Shown here piece by piece: positions 30,983 to 39,594 of a stretch of 42,630 nucleotides of DNA. Made by a program: the position numbers and the translations under genes. The stretch is from Candidatus Pacearchaeota archaeon (lineage in GTDB: Archaea; Nanobdellota; Nanobdellia; Pacearchaeales; GW2011-AR1). The number at the start of each line of letters is the position of its first letter. The first letter of the stretch is position 1. The notes beneath the pieces were generated by a model. The model was not told where the DNA came from. It did no database searches and saw only the letters and a program-made list of their open reading frames with translations. The DNA is taken from positions 1 through 42,630 of the forward strand of contig JAFCDB010000005.1 in NCBI GenBank assembly GCA_017609885.1, read 5' to 3'.

Positions 30983-31942
30983 ATGGACAGCGAAATCTGG
31001 ACTGAAAAATACCGCCCTGTAAAATTCGAAGAAATGGTTGGGCAAGACGACATAATAAAAAGAGTAAAATCACTGACAAATGCAATGAACATTCCTCATT
31101 TGCTTTTTGCAGGTCCGGCAGGCGTTGGAAAATCTACATTAGCACTTGTCGTAGTAAAAGACCTTTTCGGAGATTCATGGAGAGAAAATTATTTAGAACT
31201 AAATGCTTCAGATGAAAGAGGAATCGACGTTGTAAGAGAAAAAGTAAAGGACTTTGCAAGAACAAAGGCAATTTCAAAAATTCCTTTCAAAGTAATTTTC
31301 CTCGACGAAGCAGACGCCCTCACAAATGAAGCGCAAAACGCACTAAGAAGAACAATGGAAAACTACACTGCAAACTGCAGATTCATTCTCTCATGCAATT
31401 ACAGCAGCAAAATTATCGATCCAATCCAATCACGATGCGCAGTTTTCAGATTCCGGCTTTTAGAAAAAAAAGATATAGAGAAAGTCGTAACAAGAATCTG
31501 CTCAAATGAACATCTCGAAATTGATGAAAAAGCAGTCGAAACTCTTTTCGAAGTTTCAGAAGGCGACTGCCGGCGTGCAATAAATTTGTTGCAGACAACC
31601 GGCTCAATAAGCAACTCTATAACTCCTGACTTAATTGAAACAATTGTCCCAAGTGCAAGACCAAGTGATATCAAAGTTGTCTTAGAATATGCTCTGGCAG
31701 GCGACTTCACAAATTCACGTGAAAAACTCCTCGACATAATGCTAAAAGAATCAATTTCAGGTTCAGATGTTATTAAATCTATTCAGAAAGAGATTTGGAA
31801 TCTGACAATTGAGCCAGAATTAAAGGTAAGATTAACTGAAAGAACAGGCGAAATTGAATTCAGATTAACAGAAGGAGCTGATGAGTTTATTCAATTAGAA
31901 TCTCTGCTTGCAAGTTTTGTCATGGCAGGACGGGGGAAATAA
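30983..31942 (+). CDS. rfcS: Replication factor C small subunit
   Basis: 319 residues, typical length. AAA+ clamp-loader motifs: EKYRPVKFEEMVGQ at the start, Walker A GPAGVGKST (44-52), Walker B with D108-E-A-D111, sensor 1 around LSCNYSSKI, and the SRC motif (150-152) that supplies the arginine finger. With RfcL it loads the PCNA sliding clamp at primer ends. It begins the operon rfcS, unknown gene, rfcL. The start is divergent from the large surface-protein gene. Confidence 0.96.
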   Translation: MDSEIWTEKYRPVKFEEMVGQDDIIKRVKSLTNAMNIPHLLFAGPAGVGKSTLALVVVKDLFGDSWRENYLELNASDERGIDVVREKVKDFARTKAISKIPFKVIFLDEADALTNEAQNALRRTMENYTANCRFILSCNYSSKIIDPIQSRCAVFRFRLLEKKDIEKVVTRICSNEHLEIDEKAVETLFEVSEGDCRRAINLLQTTGSISNSITPDLIETIVPSARPSDIKVVLEYALAGDFTNSREKLLDIMLKESISGSDVIKSIQKEIWNLTIEPELKVRLTERTGEIEFRLTEGADEFIQLESLLASFVMAGRGK

Positions 31943-31943
31943 A

Positions 31944-32309
31944 ATGGGCTTTGAAAAATTATTAAATGATGAACTAAATTTTTTTGGAATTGAAGTTACT
32001 AAACTAAAACATAAAGATTATCCAATTGAATCAGAAGGATTTGAAGGAAGAGATAAACCAGGATTTAATGAAGAGATTCACTGCAGTTCTCTTCGAATTC
32101 GAACAGAAAGGCATGATTGGGAAACAGGGCATAGTTATTGGACAATAATTTGGGATGAAATTAAAAGAAATCTAAAAATTCCTTATCTCCATGATCCTGG
32201 AGTAGAAGCACATGTTGTACATAAATCCTCAAAATTTGAAGAGGCATTAGGATATCATTATGCTTTAATAAAAGCTTTCCAAGAAGCTGGAATTACAACT
32301 CAAAAATAA
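31944..32309 (+). CDS. Hypothetical protein between the RFC subunit genes
   Basis: 121 residues from the ATG at 31944, one base after the rfcS stop, with GGGGG just upstream; an in-frame start at 31908 would lie within rfcS. The sequence is soluble and mixed (KLLNDELNFFGIEVTKLKHK, IRTERHDWETGHSYWTIIWD, KSSKFEEALGYHYALIKAFQ). The W/H-rich middle and the final helix suggest a small alpha/beta domain. No family recognised. Its position inside an otherwise conserved clamp-loader operon hints at a replication- or repair-related role. Confidence 0.6.
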   Translation: MGFEKLLNDELNFFGIEVTKLKHKDYPIESEGFEGRDKPGFNEEIHCSSLRIRTERHDWETGHSYWTIIWDEIKRNLKIPYLHDPGVEAHVVHKSSKFEEALGYHYALIKAFQEAGITTQK

Positions 32310-32320
32310 AAAGAGGCAAA

Positions 32321-33520
32321 ATGCAAAACCAAGAATTCAAAAATTGGAGTGAAAAATATCGCGCGCAGAAATTTTTAGACATAAAAGGACAGGAACTTGC
32401 AGTCAGCAAATTAAAAAACTTTTTTGCAGGATTTCCAAAAGGAAAAAAATCAATTCTTCTTCACGGCCCGGCAGGCGTCGGAAAAACAAGTTTAGCTCAT
32501 GTCATCAGCAACGAATTTGATTTGGAAATCTATGAATTAAATGCGTCAGATTTGAGAAATAAAGAACAACTTGAACAAAAATTAAAACCTGCATCAGAAC
32601 AGAAAAGTCTATTCAAAAAAGGAAAAGTCCTTCTTGTTGATGAAGTTGATGGACTTTCAGCAAGAAAAGACAGGGGTGGAATTCCAGAACTAATCTCTTT
32701 AATAGAAGAAACACAGTTCCCGATGATTGTTACTGCAAATGATATTTGGGACAAAAAATTTGCAGGATTAAGAAAGAAATGTGAACTAATAAATCTTACA
32801 GATCTCGACTATAAAATAATATCATTAATCTTAAAAGAAATAGCGCAAAAAGAAAATTTCCCAATAAATGACCAAGTTCTTGTTTCAATTGCAGTGAGAA
32901 GTAAGGGCGATGTTAGAGCAGCAATTAACGATTTGCAGACATTAGCATTTGCAGAATCTCCAATGTCAGAATATTTAAACATCGATGAAAGAAATCGCTC
33001 TCAGGATATTTTCAACGCTCTAAAAATAATTTTCAAGAATTTATTGAACAAAGAAACATTAAGAATCTACGACACAGTTGACATGCCACTTGAAAAAATT
33101 TTCCTTTGGGTTGAAGAAAACATTCCTTATGAATATTCTGGGCAGGAACTTTACAAAGCTTATGAAATCTTAAGTCTTGCAGATGTTTTCAGGGGAAGAA
33201 TAAGAAGACAAAGACACTGGCGTTTTCTCCTTTACCAAAATATTTTCCTAAGTGCAGGAATTGCGCTTTCGAAAAAAAATCCGAAGTCAGGATTCACCCA
33301 TTACCAAAAACCAACAAGAATTTTAAAAATCTGGATAAATAATAACAAAAATAAACATAAAAAAACAGTAATTACAAAATATGCAAAAAGAATTCACTGT
33401 TCAAAAAAGAAAGCAAACAAAGAATTTAACATTATCAAACCTGTTTTGATAAATCCTAAAGTTCAAAAAGAACTTAATCTAAGCGAGCAGGAGATTGAAT
33501 GGCTGGAAAAAATTCAATAG
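32321..33520 (+). CDS. rfcL: Replication factor C large subunit
   Basis: 399 residues, somewhat short for archaeal RfcL (usually 400-500). SEKYRAQKFLDIKGQE, Walker A GPAGVGKT (49-56), Walker B LLVDEVDGL and sensor 1 (VTANDIWDK) are clear; residues 190-205 (SKGDVRAAINDLQTLAF) are the sensor 2 region typical of clamp loaders. The large subunit lacks the arginine-finger SRC motif, as expected. The C-terminal helices and Lys-rich region form the collar. GAGGC precedes the ATG. Works with RfcS. Confidence 0.95.
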   Translation: MQNQEFKNWSEKYRAQKFLDIKGQELAVSKLKNFFAGFPKGKKSILLHGPAGVGKTSLAHVISNEFDLEIYELNASDLRNKEQLEQKLKPASEQKSLFKKGKVLLVDEVDGLSARKDRGGIPELISLIEETQFPMIVTANDIWDKKFAGLRKKCELINLTDLDYKIISLILKEIAQKENFPINDQVLVSIAVRSKGDVRAAINDLQTLAFAESPMSEYLNIDERNRSQDIFNALKIIFKNLLNKETLRIYDTVDMPLEKIFLWVEENIPYEYSGQELYKAYEILSLADVFRGRIRRQRHWRFLLYQNIFLSAGIALSKKNPKSGFTHYQKPTRILKIWINNNKNKHKKTVITKYAKRIHCSKKKANKEFNIIKPVLINPKVQKELNLSEQEIEWLEKIQ

Positions 33521-33527
33521 AACATAA

Positions 33528-33594
33528 AAGGTTGAAAATCCGAAGATCAACAACCTTACTTAACCGAAGTTAAGCATAATTATGTGTTTTTTTT
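33528..33594 (+). terminator. Double hairpin with T8 tract after rfcL
   Basis: AAGGTTG (33528-33534) pairs with CAACCTT (33551-33557); then CTTAAC (33559-33564) pairs with GTTAAG (33569-33574) around a CGAA loop; then eight T residues (33587-33594). It lies between convergent genes and ends the rfc transcript. The two adjacent stems could alternatively be a short structured RNA or 3' UTR. Confidence 0.55.
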
Positions 33595-33613
33595 AGTTTA
33601 TAAAACTTTCTAA

Positions 33614-34660
33614 CTACTCAAGGGTTGGGAAATATTCCACAATCTCGGTCTCCAATTTTTCATACCCAAAAAAATCAGTCGCATAATTATAAGCCCCTGC
33701 ATTCAAAAAAACAATTTTATCCCCAACCCTCACTTCATTTAAAAAAATACTATAACGAAAAATGTCATCCCTTGTCGGAGAATTTCCCTTTATTAAATAA
33801 TTCTTGCCTTCTGAAATCTCTCCTTCAACAAGCATCCTTGTATTTGTCAACAAAGTATCCAAAGCACAATTATAAATCGTCGTATTCAAAACAACATTTC
33901 CCTCAGAAACCCGAATAACTTCTGTCTCTAATTTTACAGCAGGAGCTGCAATAAACCTTCCTGGTTCAATATAAATCTCAATCCCTCTCTCCCCCAGCCA
34001 TTTTTTCGTCTCCTTTATTTTTTCAAATATATAATCTAAGATTTTAATATTCGAATTTTTATACTCTGCAGGCAATCCTCCTCCAAGATTCACAAAATCA
34101 ATTCTCTTCAAAAACTCATCACTCAACGAATCCCTCAAATCTTCAACAATTTCCCACTCGCTTGTATTTTGAGTTTTCCTATGAATGTGAACGCCTAATT
34201 TTTCAACAAATTCATTATTTTCTAGTTTTTTTATAATTCTATTTACTTTTTCAGAAGAAAATCCGTAAACAAAATATTTCCCAGTGCCAATCCGGTGTTC
34301 AAAAAATTTCATTCTTAAACTTAAATTAATCTTAACTTTTTCTTCTTCCAAAACATCCAATAAAATTTTTAAATCATCTTTACTGTCAATCACAAAACTT
34401 CTTACTCCAATTTCAATCAGATTGCAAACTTCTTCTCTACTCCATGCCTGAGAAAAAAACCAAATTTTCGATTTATCATTTATTTTCTCAATCTCCTTAA
34501 AATTGTGAATAGAAAAATCACAATTAGCAAATTCCTGCAAAACATCTCCAACAATTTGATTTGTTTTATAGCTGTATGAAACTTTCAATCCTAAATCAGC
34601 AAGTGATTTATACTGTTCCAAAACTTTTTTCTTAGATAAAATAAATTTTGCCTTGCTCAT
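33614..34660 (-). CDS. PLP-dependent decarboxylase (ornithine/DAP/carboxynorspermidine decarboxylase family)
   Basis: 348 residues from the ATG at 34660, chosen because GGGGGG precedes it and it overlaps the deoxyhypusine synthase stop (ATGA). Fold type III PLP motifs: K32 (SYSYKTNQ) for the Schiff base, HIHRKTQN, NLGGGLPAEY for the phosphate, and EPGRFI. The catalytic Cys region, usually C-D-S/G-x-D, reads GNSPTRDDIF, with no Cys. The terminal AGAYNYATDFFGYE segment matches the last active-site block. Substrate could be ornithine, lysine, carboxynorspermidine or diaminopimelate; the missing Cys argues for an unusual variant. Coupling to deoxyhypusine synthase suggests polyamine supply. Confidence 0.75.
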   Translation of the reverse strand: MSKAKFILSKKKVLEQYKSLADLGLKVSYSYKTNQIVGDVLQEFANCDFSIHNFKEIEKINDKSKIWFFSQAWSREEVCNLIEIGVRSFVIDSKDDLKILLDVLEEEKVKINLSLRMKFFEHRIGTGKYFVYGFSSEKVNRIIKKLENNEFVEKLGVHIHRKTQNTSEWEIVEDLRDSLSDEFLKRIDFVNLGGGLPAEYKNSNIKILDYIFEKIKETKKWLGERGIEIYIEPGRFIAAPAVKLETEVIRVSEGNVVLNTTIYNCALDTLLTNTRMLVEGEISEGKNYLIKGNSPTRDDIFRYSIFLNEVRVGDKIVFLNAGAYNYATDFFGYEKLETEIVEYFPTLE

Positions 34661-35592
34661 ATAATTCCCCCCTTTTTCAACAAATCCAAACTCCTGCACA
34701 TTGCCAAGGGAAAATTCACAGTTACATCCCCAATAACAGTAACAGCATCAGAATCATCTTTTATTTTCCCCCAAGATTTTGCTTCTTGTGTTGTTGCACC
34801 TGACATACTTCCGCTACTTGCATTAGCAGTTGTCATATAAAGCGCATAATCGAATCCCCCATTTAACAAACCAGACAAAATCGCATGATGTTTTGAAATT
34901 CCTCCTCCCAAAGAAATAATTGCCTTTTTTTCATCGTGGTTTGAAGCAAATACAATATTTTTAAAATCCCCCGCAACATCTATCACAAAATCAGGATGCT
35001 TCTCTTTAAACATAAAAAGATGAAATCCAATCGCCCCGTCAGTAATTCCAGGACAAAAAACAGGGACATTATTTCTTTCTGCTTGATGCAAAATTGAATT
35101 CTCATCATCAATTATTTTACCCAGTTCACTAATTAATTCACAAGGAGTCCAAACTTTTTTCTTTTCATATAATTCATTCAGAATAGAAAGCATTTTATCT
35201 TCAAATTTTGTGTAATCTTCATTTCTAATTATTAAGTTTCCTACTCGGTTTTCTCCTTTTTCATGAAGAGCATAATCGTCAGTATTGAAGTTTTTTATTG
35301 TGAAGTTTGCTCCAGTTGCCTTCATAAAATCTTCTTCAATTGCTCCTGCAGTTGTTACAATTATGTCTGCCATTTTTAGGTTAATTAATTGAGCAAAGAA
35401 TCCTCTTAAACCAGAAGTCACCATATTCGAAGTAAATGTCAAATAAATCTTAGCTCCAGAACCCTTCATCTTAACAATTAAATCACTGGCATTTTTTAAT
35501 TCGACGCTTTGAAATCCGATGCTGCCTATTTCACTAAGAAAATCCTTGACACTTGTATTGTGTTTCCATAAAAAATCTTTAACAATTTTCAT
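34657..35592 (-). CDS. Deoxyhypusine synthase
   Basis: 311 residues, usual for archaea. Motifs include LTFTSNMVTSGLRGF, TTAGAIEEDF, CPGITDGAIGFHLF and the active-site region QEAKSWGKIKDD with K276 (the lysine that forms the enzyme-butylimine intermediate). The enzyme moves the aminobutyl group of spermidine to a lysine of aIF5A using NAD. It lies upstream of a PLP decarboxylase with a 4-base overlap, so polyamine synthesis and use are coupled here. Some family members act in polyamine synthesis (homospermidine-type) instead of aIF5A modification, which should be kept in mind. Confidence 0.9.
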   Translation of the reverse strand: MKIVKDFLWKHNTSVKDFLSEIGSIGFQSVELKNASDLIVKMKGSGAKIYLTFTSNMVTSGLRGFFAQLINLKMADIIVTTAGAIEEDFMKATGANFTIKNFNTDDYALHEKGENRVGNLIIRNEDYTKFEDKMLSILNELYEKKKVWTPCELISELGKIIDDENSILHQAERNNVPVFCPGITDGAIGFHLFMFKEKHPDFVIDVAGDFKNIVFASNHDEKKAIISLGGGISKHHAILSGLLNGGFDYALYMTTANASSGSMSGATTQEAKSWGKIKDDSDAVTVIGDVTVNFPLAMCRSLDLLKKGGII

Positions 35593-35701
35593 TTTAATAA
35601 AAAGAATTTATTTGTAGAACTAGCAAATCGGAATTGCTTGCGAATCATTCAACTGTTCTACTGTTTTCATGTCAGAAATAGTTTGAAAGGGTTTTTAAGT
35701 T

Positions 35702-36244
35702 TTACTTCTTCACCTTTATCGGCTTTTTAACTTCCTCTTCTTTCAAAATAGTTTTCTTTAGTCCTTTCTTTTCTTTCCCCTTCTTAAACCATCCAGAAAA
35801 CCAATTTCTTTTTTTCTTAACCTTTCTTCTCTTAATTTTCTTAGAAATTTTTTTATCAACCATCTTGCTAAGTTCTTTTAAATCATCTTTGTGCAACCTG
35901 CCAGAAGACTGTGCTGGTTGAGATTGAGAATCAGGATGATGATAATAGTTTTGTATTACATTTTTTGTCCCCCCGCTTCCACCGGCCCAGACAAATAAAA
36001 TTCCAAGGATAAAAAACAAATCATAAAACCAGCCGGAGTTATTAACTTCATAAATTCCATAATCACTGAAAACACCGACGACAATTATCACAGGTGCAAT
36101 TGCTCCATGAATAAAACCTGTTGGAAAACCTGCCCTGTCAGTTGCCCAATAAACATCTCCTGCATAATATGTAAAAACACCTGAAGCTAAAAAAAGCCCT
36201 GTTGCAACAACTATCAAACTAACAATAAAACCAAATCCTCTCAT
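35702..36244 (-). CDS. Membrane protein with basic cytoplasmic tail
   Basis: 180 residues from the ATG at 36244, which lies about 25 bases after a TATA-like TTTATAAAAT (near 36263-36272 on the minus strand); an in-frame TTG at 36262 is less likely. Three hydrophobic helices (about residues 5-25, 45-60 and 75-92) precede a linker (YYHHPDSQSQPAQSSGR) and a Lys-rich tail (SKKIKRRKVKKKRNWFSGWF and onward). The tail could bind nucleic acid or membrane lipid heads. No family recognised. Confidence 0.65.
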   Translation of the reverse strand: MRGFGFIVSLIVVATGLFLASGVFTYYAGDVYWATDRAGFPTGFIHGAIAPVIIVVGVFSDYGIYEVNNSGWFYDLFFILGILFVWAGGSGGTKNVIQNYYHHPDSQSQPAQSSGRLHKDDLKELSKMVDKKISKKIKRRKVKKKRNWFSGWFKKGKEKKGLKKTILKEEEVKKPIKVKK

Positions 36245-36294
36245 TTCAAAGTAAGGAAACAATATTTTATAAATGCTTTCATCTTAAAATAAAT

Positions 36295-36972
36295 ATGAAA
36301 AGGAAAAAAAAGAAATTAAAAATTTATCTTTTCAGGCATGGAGAAACAAGTTATAATGAGAAAGGAATCTTCACGGGCTGGGAAAATCCGAAATTGACAA
36401 AAAAGGGAATTAAAAGTGCAAAAAAAGTAGCTCAAAAACTAAAAAATAAAAAAATTGACATTGCATTTCAGACAGAACTTATTAGAAGCAAACAAACTCT
36501 AAAAGAAGTTTTAAAATTTCATCCTGAAATTCGCGAAATAATAACTGCAAATCGAATGGTTGAGAGAAGCTACGGCGATTTTGAGGGCACAACACACGAG
36601 AGTTTTATTAAGAGAGTTGGAAAGCATGCAGTTAATTTACGGGTTGAAGGAGATGCTATGGAAAATCTATCTCCTAAAGATAGAAAAAAACTCATAAGAT
36701 TTCTTGGAAAAAGGGAATATGATATAATTCACAGAGGATGGGACAATCCGCCGCCAAACGGCGAGTCATTTAAAATGGTTGAAAAAAGAGTGAAAAAATT
36801 CATTAAAAATCTAAAGAAGTTTATGAAAAAGGAAAAAGTCAATGTTGCAATCTCAGCTCATGGAAATTCAATCCGTCTTTTCAGATATATTTGGGAGCAA
36901 GCAAGTGTGGCAGAGACTGTGAAATGGTTCATTCCGTATGATAAAGTTTTTGTTTATGAGGTTGAGGTTTGA
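36295..36972 (+). CDS. Histidine-phosphatase / phosphoglycerate-mutase-like enzyme
   Basis: 225 residues. RHGETSYNEKGIFTGWENPK near residues 14-33 carries the catalytic His and R-H-G motif, ERSYGDFEG the family's glycerate-binding element, RGWDNPPPNGESF the substrate loop, and SAHGNSIR the second His. This is the pattern of 2,3-bisphosphoglycerate-dependent phosphoglycerate mutase, which converts 3- to 2-phosphoglycerate in glycolysis. Similar phosphatases exist, so the mutase call is probable but not certain. A basic N-terminal stretch (KRKKKK) precedes. The MFS gene follows within two bases. Confidence 0.8.
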   Translation: MKRKKKKLKIYLFRHGETSYNEKGIFTGWENPKLTKKGIKSAKKVAQKLKNKKIDIAFQTELIRSKQTLKEVLKFHPEIREIITANRMVERSYGDFEGTTHESFIKRVGKHAVNLRVEGDAMENLSPKDRKKLIRFLGKREYDIIHRGWDNPPPNGESFKMVEKRVKKFIKNLKKFMKKEKVNVAISAHGNSIRLFRYIWEQASVAETVKWFIPYDKVFVYEVEV

Positions 36973-36973
36973 A

Positions 36974-38167
36974 ATGAGCATCATCTTACGAAAACACCAC
37001 GGCGAACTCGAGATGACAAAAATCGCAAAACTTAGCACAATAGGATTGTTAGTCGCACTTGCAACAAGTTTCGTTACAACAATCTGGGCAGTTTATCTCG
37101 ACAGTTTTCTGAATAGCGTCGCACTCGTAGGATTAATCTCCGCCCTGCTCACCCTTGTTGGAATAATTTCATATTTTTTCTTTATCCCGCTCGTAGAAAG
37201 AACAAGCAAATCAAAAATCTTTTACTATACCCTTTTCCTATTTGGAATAACTTACATTTTATTTGCAATAAATAAAAATTTCTATATTTTTGTCATACTT
37301 GCATTTTTCATGACTCTAATTTACGCACTAAGAATAACAAGCTTTGGAATAATTATTAAAGATTTCTCAAAAAACTCAAAACTCTCAAAAAACGAGGGGC
37401 TAAGATTCACATTTATAAATTTTGCATGGATTATCGGGCCTCTAATTGCTGGTTTTGTTTCAAATCAATACGGGATAAATATGATATTTGTTATATCTGC
37501 AGTTTTCATATTTCTCGCACTTATTTTAGGAAAATTTATGGACTTAAAAGACCACCATACTCAGAAAAAAATTGACAGAAACCTGATAAAAAACTTCTTC
37601 GCATTTTTCAAAGACAAAAACAGAATAATTACCTACATTCTCGGCGGCGGCGTAAGTTTCTGGTGGGTATTAATCTATCTCTATACCCCCTTATTCATAA
37701 TCAGAAACAACCTAAGCAATCTCTGGGTAGGATATTTCCTTTTTGCAATTCCAATTCCCCTAATTTTGTTCGAATATAAATTTGCAAACATTGCAGGACG
37801 AAAAGGATTCAGAAAATTATTCAAATTAGGATACCTAATCCCTGCAATCGCAGCATTAATTTGTTTTTTCACACCAAATGTTTATTCAGTTCTTGGAATT
37901 TTAATTTTTGCAAGTGTCGGATTGGCAATGCTTGAACCAACAACAGAAGCATACTTCTTTGATGTTTCAAAGAAAAGAGATCAGCAGAGATTTTACGGCC
38001 CATACAACACAAGAATTGAACTTGCAGGACTTATTGGAAAATTCATCCCATCATTATTAGTTATTTTCCTTCCATTTAAATCAATCTTTTTATTTTTCTC
38101 AGCAGTTATGTTTATGTTATTTTTAGTTTCCTTTAAGGCAAAGAAGATTGTTGAGAGGAGGAAATAA
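36974..38167 (+). CDS. MFS transporter
   Basis: 397 residues from the ATG at 36974, with GAGG at correct spacing; a start at 36938 would overlap the previous gene. About twelve hydrophobic helices and loops of an MFS fold are visible: the N-terminal half to about residue 185, a loop (MDLKDHHTQKKIDRN), then the second half, with a charged loop YKFANIAGRKGFRKLF of the family's G-x-x-x-D-R-x-G-R-[KR] type between helices. An ERTSKSK motif occurs after helix 2. Substrate unknown. Tandem with the mutase, so possibly exporting or importing a related metabolite, but that is only positional. Confidence 0.8.
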   Translation: MSIILRKHHGELEMTKIAKLSTIGLLVALATSFVTTIWAVYLDSFLNSVALVGLISALLTLVGIISYFFFIPLVERTSKSKIFYYTLFLFGITYILFAINKNFYIFVILAFFMTLIYALRITSFGIIIKDFSKNSKLSKNEGLRFTFINFAWIIGPLIAGFVSNQYGINMIFVISAVFIFLALILGKFMDLKDHHTQKKIDRNLIKNFFAFFKDKNRIITYILGGGVSFWWVLIYLYTPLFIIRNNLSNLWVGYFLFAIPIPLILFEYKFANIAGRKGFRKLFKLGYLIPAIAALICFFTPNVYSVLGILIFASVGLAMLEPTTEAYFFDVSKKRDQQRFYGPYNTRIELAGLIGKFIPSLLVIFLPFKSIFLFFSAVMFMLFLVSFKAKKIVERRK

Positions 38168-38190
38168 TCATTAAAAACAAGTAATAAGAA

Positions 38191-38200
38191 AAGTATATAA
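38191..38200 (+). promoter_or_regulatory. TATA-like box for the gene at 38225
   Basis: GTATATAAAT-type sequence about 25-33 bases before the ATG at 38225, at leaderless spacing. Confidence 0.5.
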
Positions 38201-38224
38201 ATAAAATCAATCCCTTTAAACTAA

Positions 38225-38509
38225 ATGGATAAACAATTTTACGAACAAATGATAGGAGCAACAGAAAAAATAAGAACTGCTAACGCTCCATTAAAAGAAA
38301 AAAGAAAACTTTATGATTTAGTAGTCGAAACAATAGAAAGATACGAAACATTAGAGGAAAATAAGAGGATTCAATTAGAAAAATTGACTAAGCTCAGAGA
38401 ATCAGAAAGACAATTCAGAGAAGAAATTACCTCATTAAAACTCGAAGCAACAATAACTCTATTTAATTTAGAATGCACAGCAAGAGAATTAAAAGATAAA
38501 TCTACTTAA
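38225..38509 (+). CDS. Coiled-coil hypothetical protein, 94 residues
   Basis: Nearly all-helical, with heptad-type Leu spacing (residues about 25-85: LKEKRKLYDLVVETIERYE and QLEKLTKLRESERQ). No signal or membrane segment. Its stop lies within the end of the convergent methyltransferase gene (8-base tail-to-tail overlap). No family recognised; probably oligomeric. Confidence 0.6.
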   Translation: MDKQFYEQMIGATEKIRTANAPLKEKRKLYDLVVETIERYETLEENKRIQLEKLTKLRESERQFREEITSLKLEATITLFNLECTARELKDKST

Positions 38510-39008
38510 CATACAATCTAACCTTCCCTTTCTGTTCAGAAATTTTCCAATTTTTAAATCTCCATTGATGCGAAATCACTCGCGCTCCTTTTTTCAATTC
38601 TTTTTTCAATTTCTTTTGTAAGCGATTCATAATATAACCAATTTGAAAAGTCACAACAACATCAAAATCTTTTAAAGAAATATTCCAAAAACTTCTCCAA
38701 TAAATTTTAGCTCTATTTTTCAAACCTTGTTTCTTAATCTGCCGACGTGAATACAAAACTAACCAAGGATTTATTTCATAACCAACTGCTAGCGTTCCTT
38801 TTTTTGCAAATGCAATTACAATCCTGCCATCTCCAGAACCTAAATCAACTATCCTTTTTCCTTTTTTCACATTTGCCAAATCTAAAATTTGTTTCAAAAC
38901 TTTTTTCCTGCTTGGCTCAAACGGCGCACCAAAAATTAAAGGCACAAATGCAAAAAGCGAAAGTCCGAGGACAAAACACAAAATTGCGAGTGTTAGTTCT
39001 AGTATCAT
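38502..39008 (-). CDS. Membrane-anchored class I SAM methyltransferase (FAM173-like)
   Basis: 168 residues. One N-terminal membrane helix (about 4-28), then SAM motif I VDLGSGDGRIVIAF and motif II GYEINPWLVLYSR, then DVVVTFQIGYIM. The combination of an N-terminal membrane helix, P-x-x-P-S-R-K/x-like linker (GAPFEPSRKK) and a compact methyltransferase is that of FAM173/ATPSCKMT, which trimethylates a lysine of the ATP synthase c-subunit. A lysine methyltransferase of a membrane protein is the natural hypothesis; the substrate here is unknown. Confidence 0.75.
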   Translation of the reverse strand: MILELTLAILCFVLGLSLFAFVPLIFGAPFEPSRKKVLKQILDLANVKKGKRIVDLGSGDGRIVIAFAKKGTLAVGYEINPWLVLYSRRQIKKQGLKNRAKIYWRSFWNISLKDFDVVVTFQIGYIMNRLQKKLKKELKKGARVISHQWRFKNWKISEQKGKVRLYVK

Positions 39009-39058
39009 AATGTAAAAAATAATGTTGCTTTAATATAATTTACTATAATAATATTTAT

Positions 39059-39552
39059 AAGCTCAAAAGTCATATTAAAAAGATAACTAATATTTTCGAA
39101 GACCAAAGGGCAGGAGATGCATTTTGGACAAGTTGTCAATTACTAAATAGTATAAGCTCATTAGAAAAATTAGCTAATGAACAATCTTTAAGTAAAAAAG
39201 AAGTACATAATTTGGACTGGACAGCAAATTTATGGTCGGCAATGGATAGGGATTCTAAATATCATGAAAAATCAGAAGAAGATGTTTCATTGGCAACAGG
39301 GGTAAAACCTTATTTTATGAATTTTTAATAAAAACACCTGAAGGAAAATCTCTACTTGGAGAATTTCAGAAATATGAAAATAGACATGAACGACTACAAT
39401 CTTTCCAAGACAGAATTTATGAATATCTTGCATCAGGAGGAAAATCAGCAACACTTGATAAAAAAGAATTATCTACAGCAAGAACTTGGTTAAAATATAT
39501 TTCCAAAGAATTACTTATAGTAGCAAAAGGAAATGAACCTCCAGCAGCATAA
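39059..39552 (+). pseudogene. Frameshifted gene without a start codon
   Basis: One frame reads from about 39059 (KLKSHIKKITNIFEDQRAGD, then WTSCQLLNSISSLEKLANEQ) to a stop at about 39327. The -1 frame continues as EFLIKTPEGKSLLGEFQKYE and DRIYEYLASGGKSATLDKKE to TAA at 39550-39552. Both halves look like genuine helical protein and together make about 165 residues. No ATG, GTG or TTG begins the first frame near the TATA-like TTTATAAG at 39054-39061. So two lesions or a non-canonical start plus frameshift are needed. Function unknown. It occupies most of the 585-base gap before the cyclophilin gene. Confidence 0.6.
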
Positions 39553-39565
39553 CTAATCCTAAAAA

Positions 39566-39575
39566 TTTAAAAACC
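39566..39575 (+). promoter_or_regulatory. TATA-like box for the cyclophilin gene
   Basis: A TTTAAAAACC-type sequence about 20-29 bases before the ATG at 39595, at leaderless spacing. Confidence 0.4.
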
Positions 39576-39594
39576 AATTTAAACTTTCCTATCA

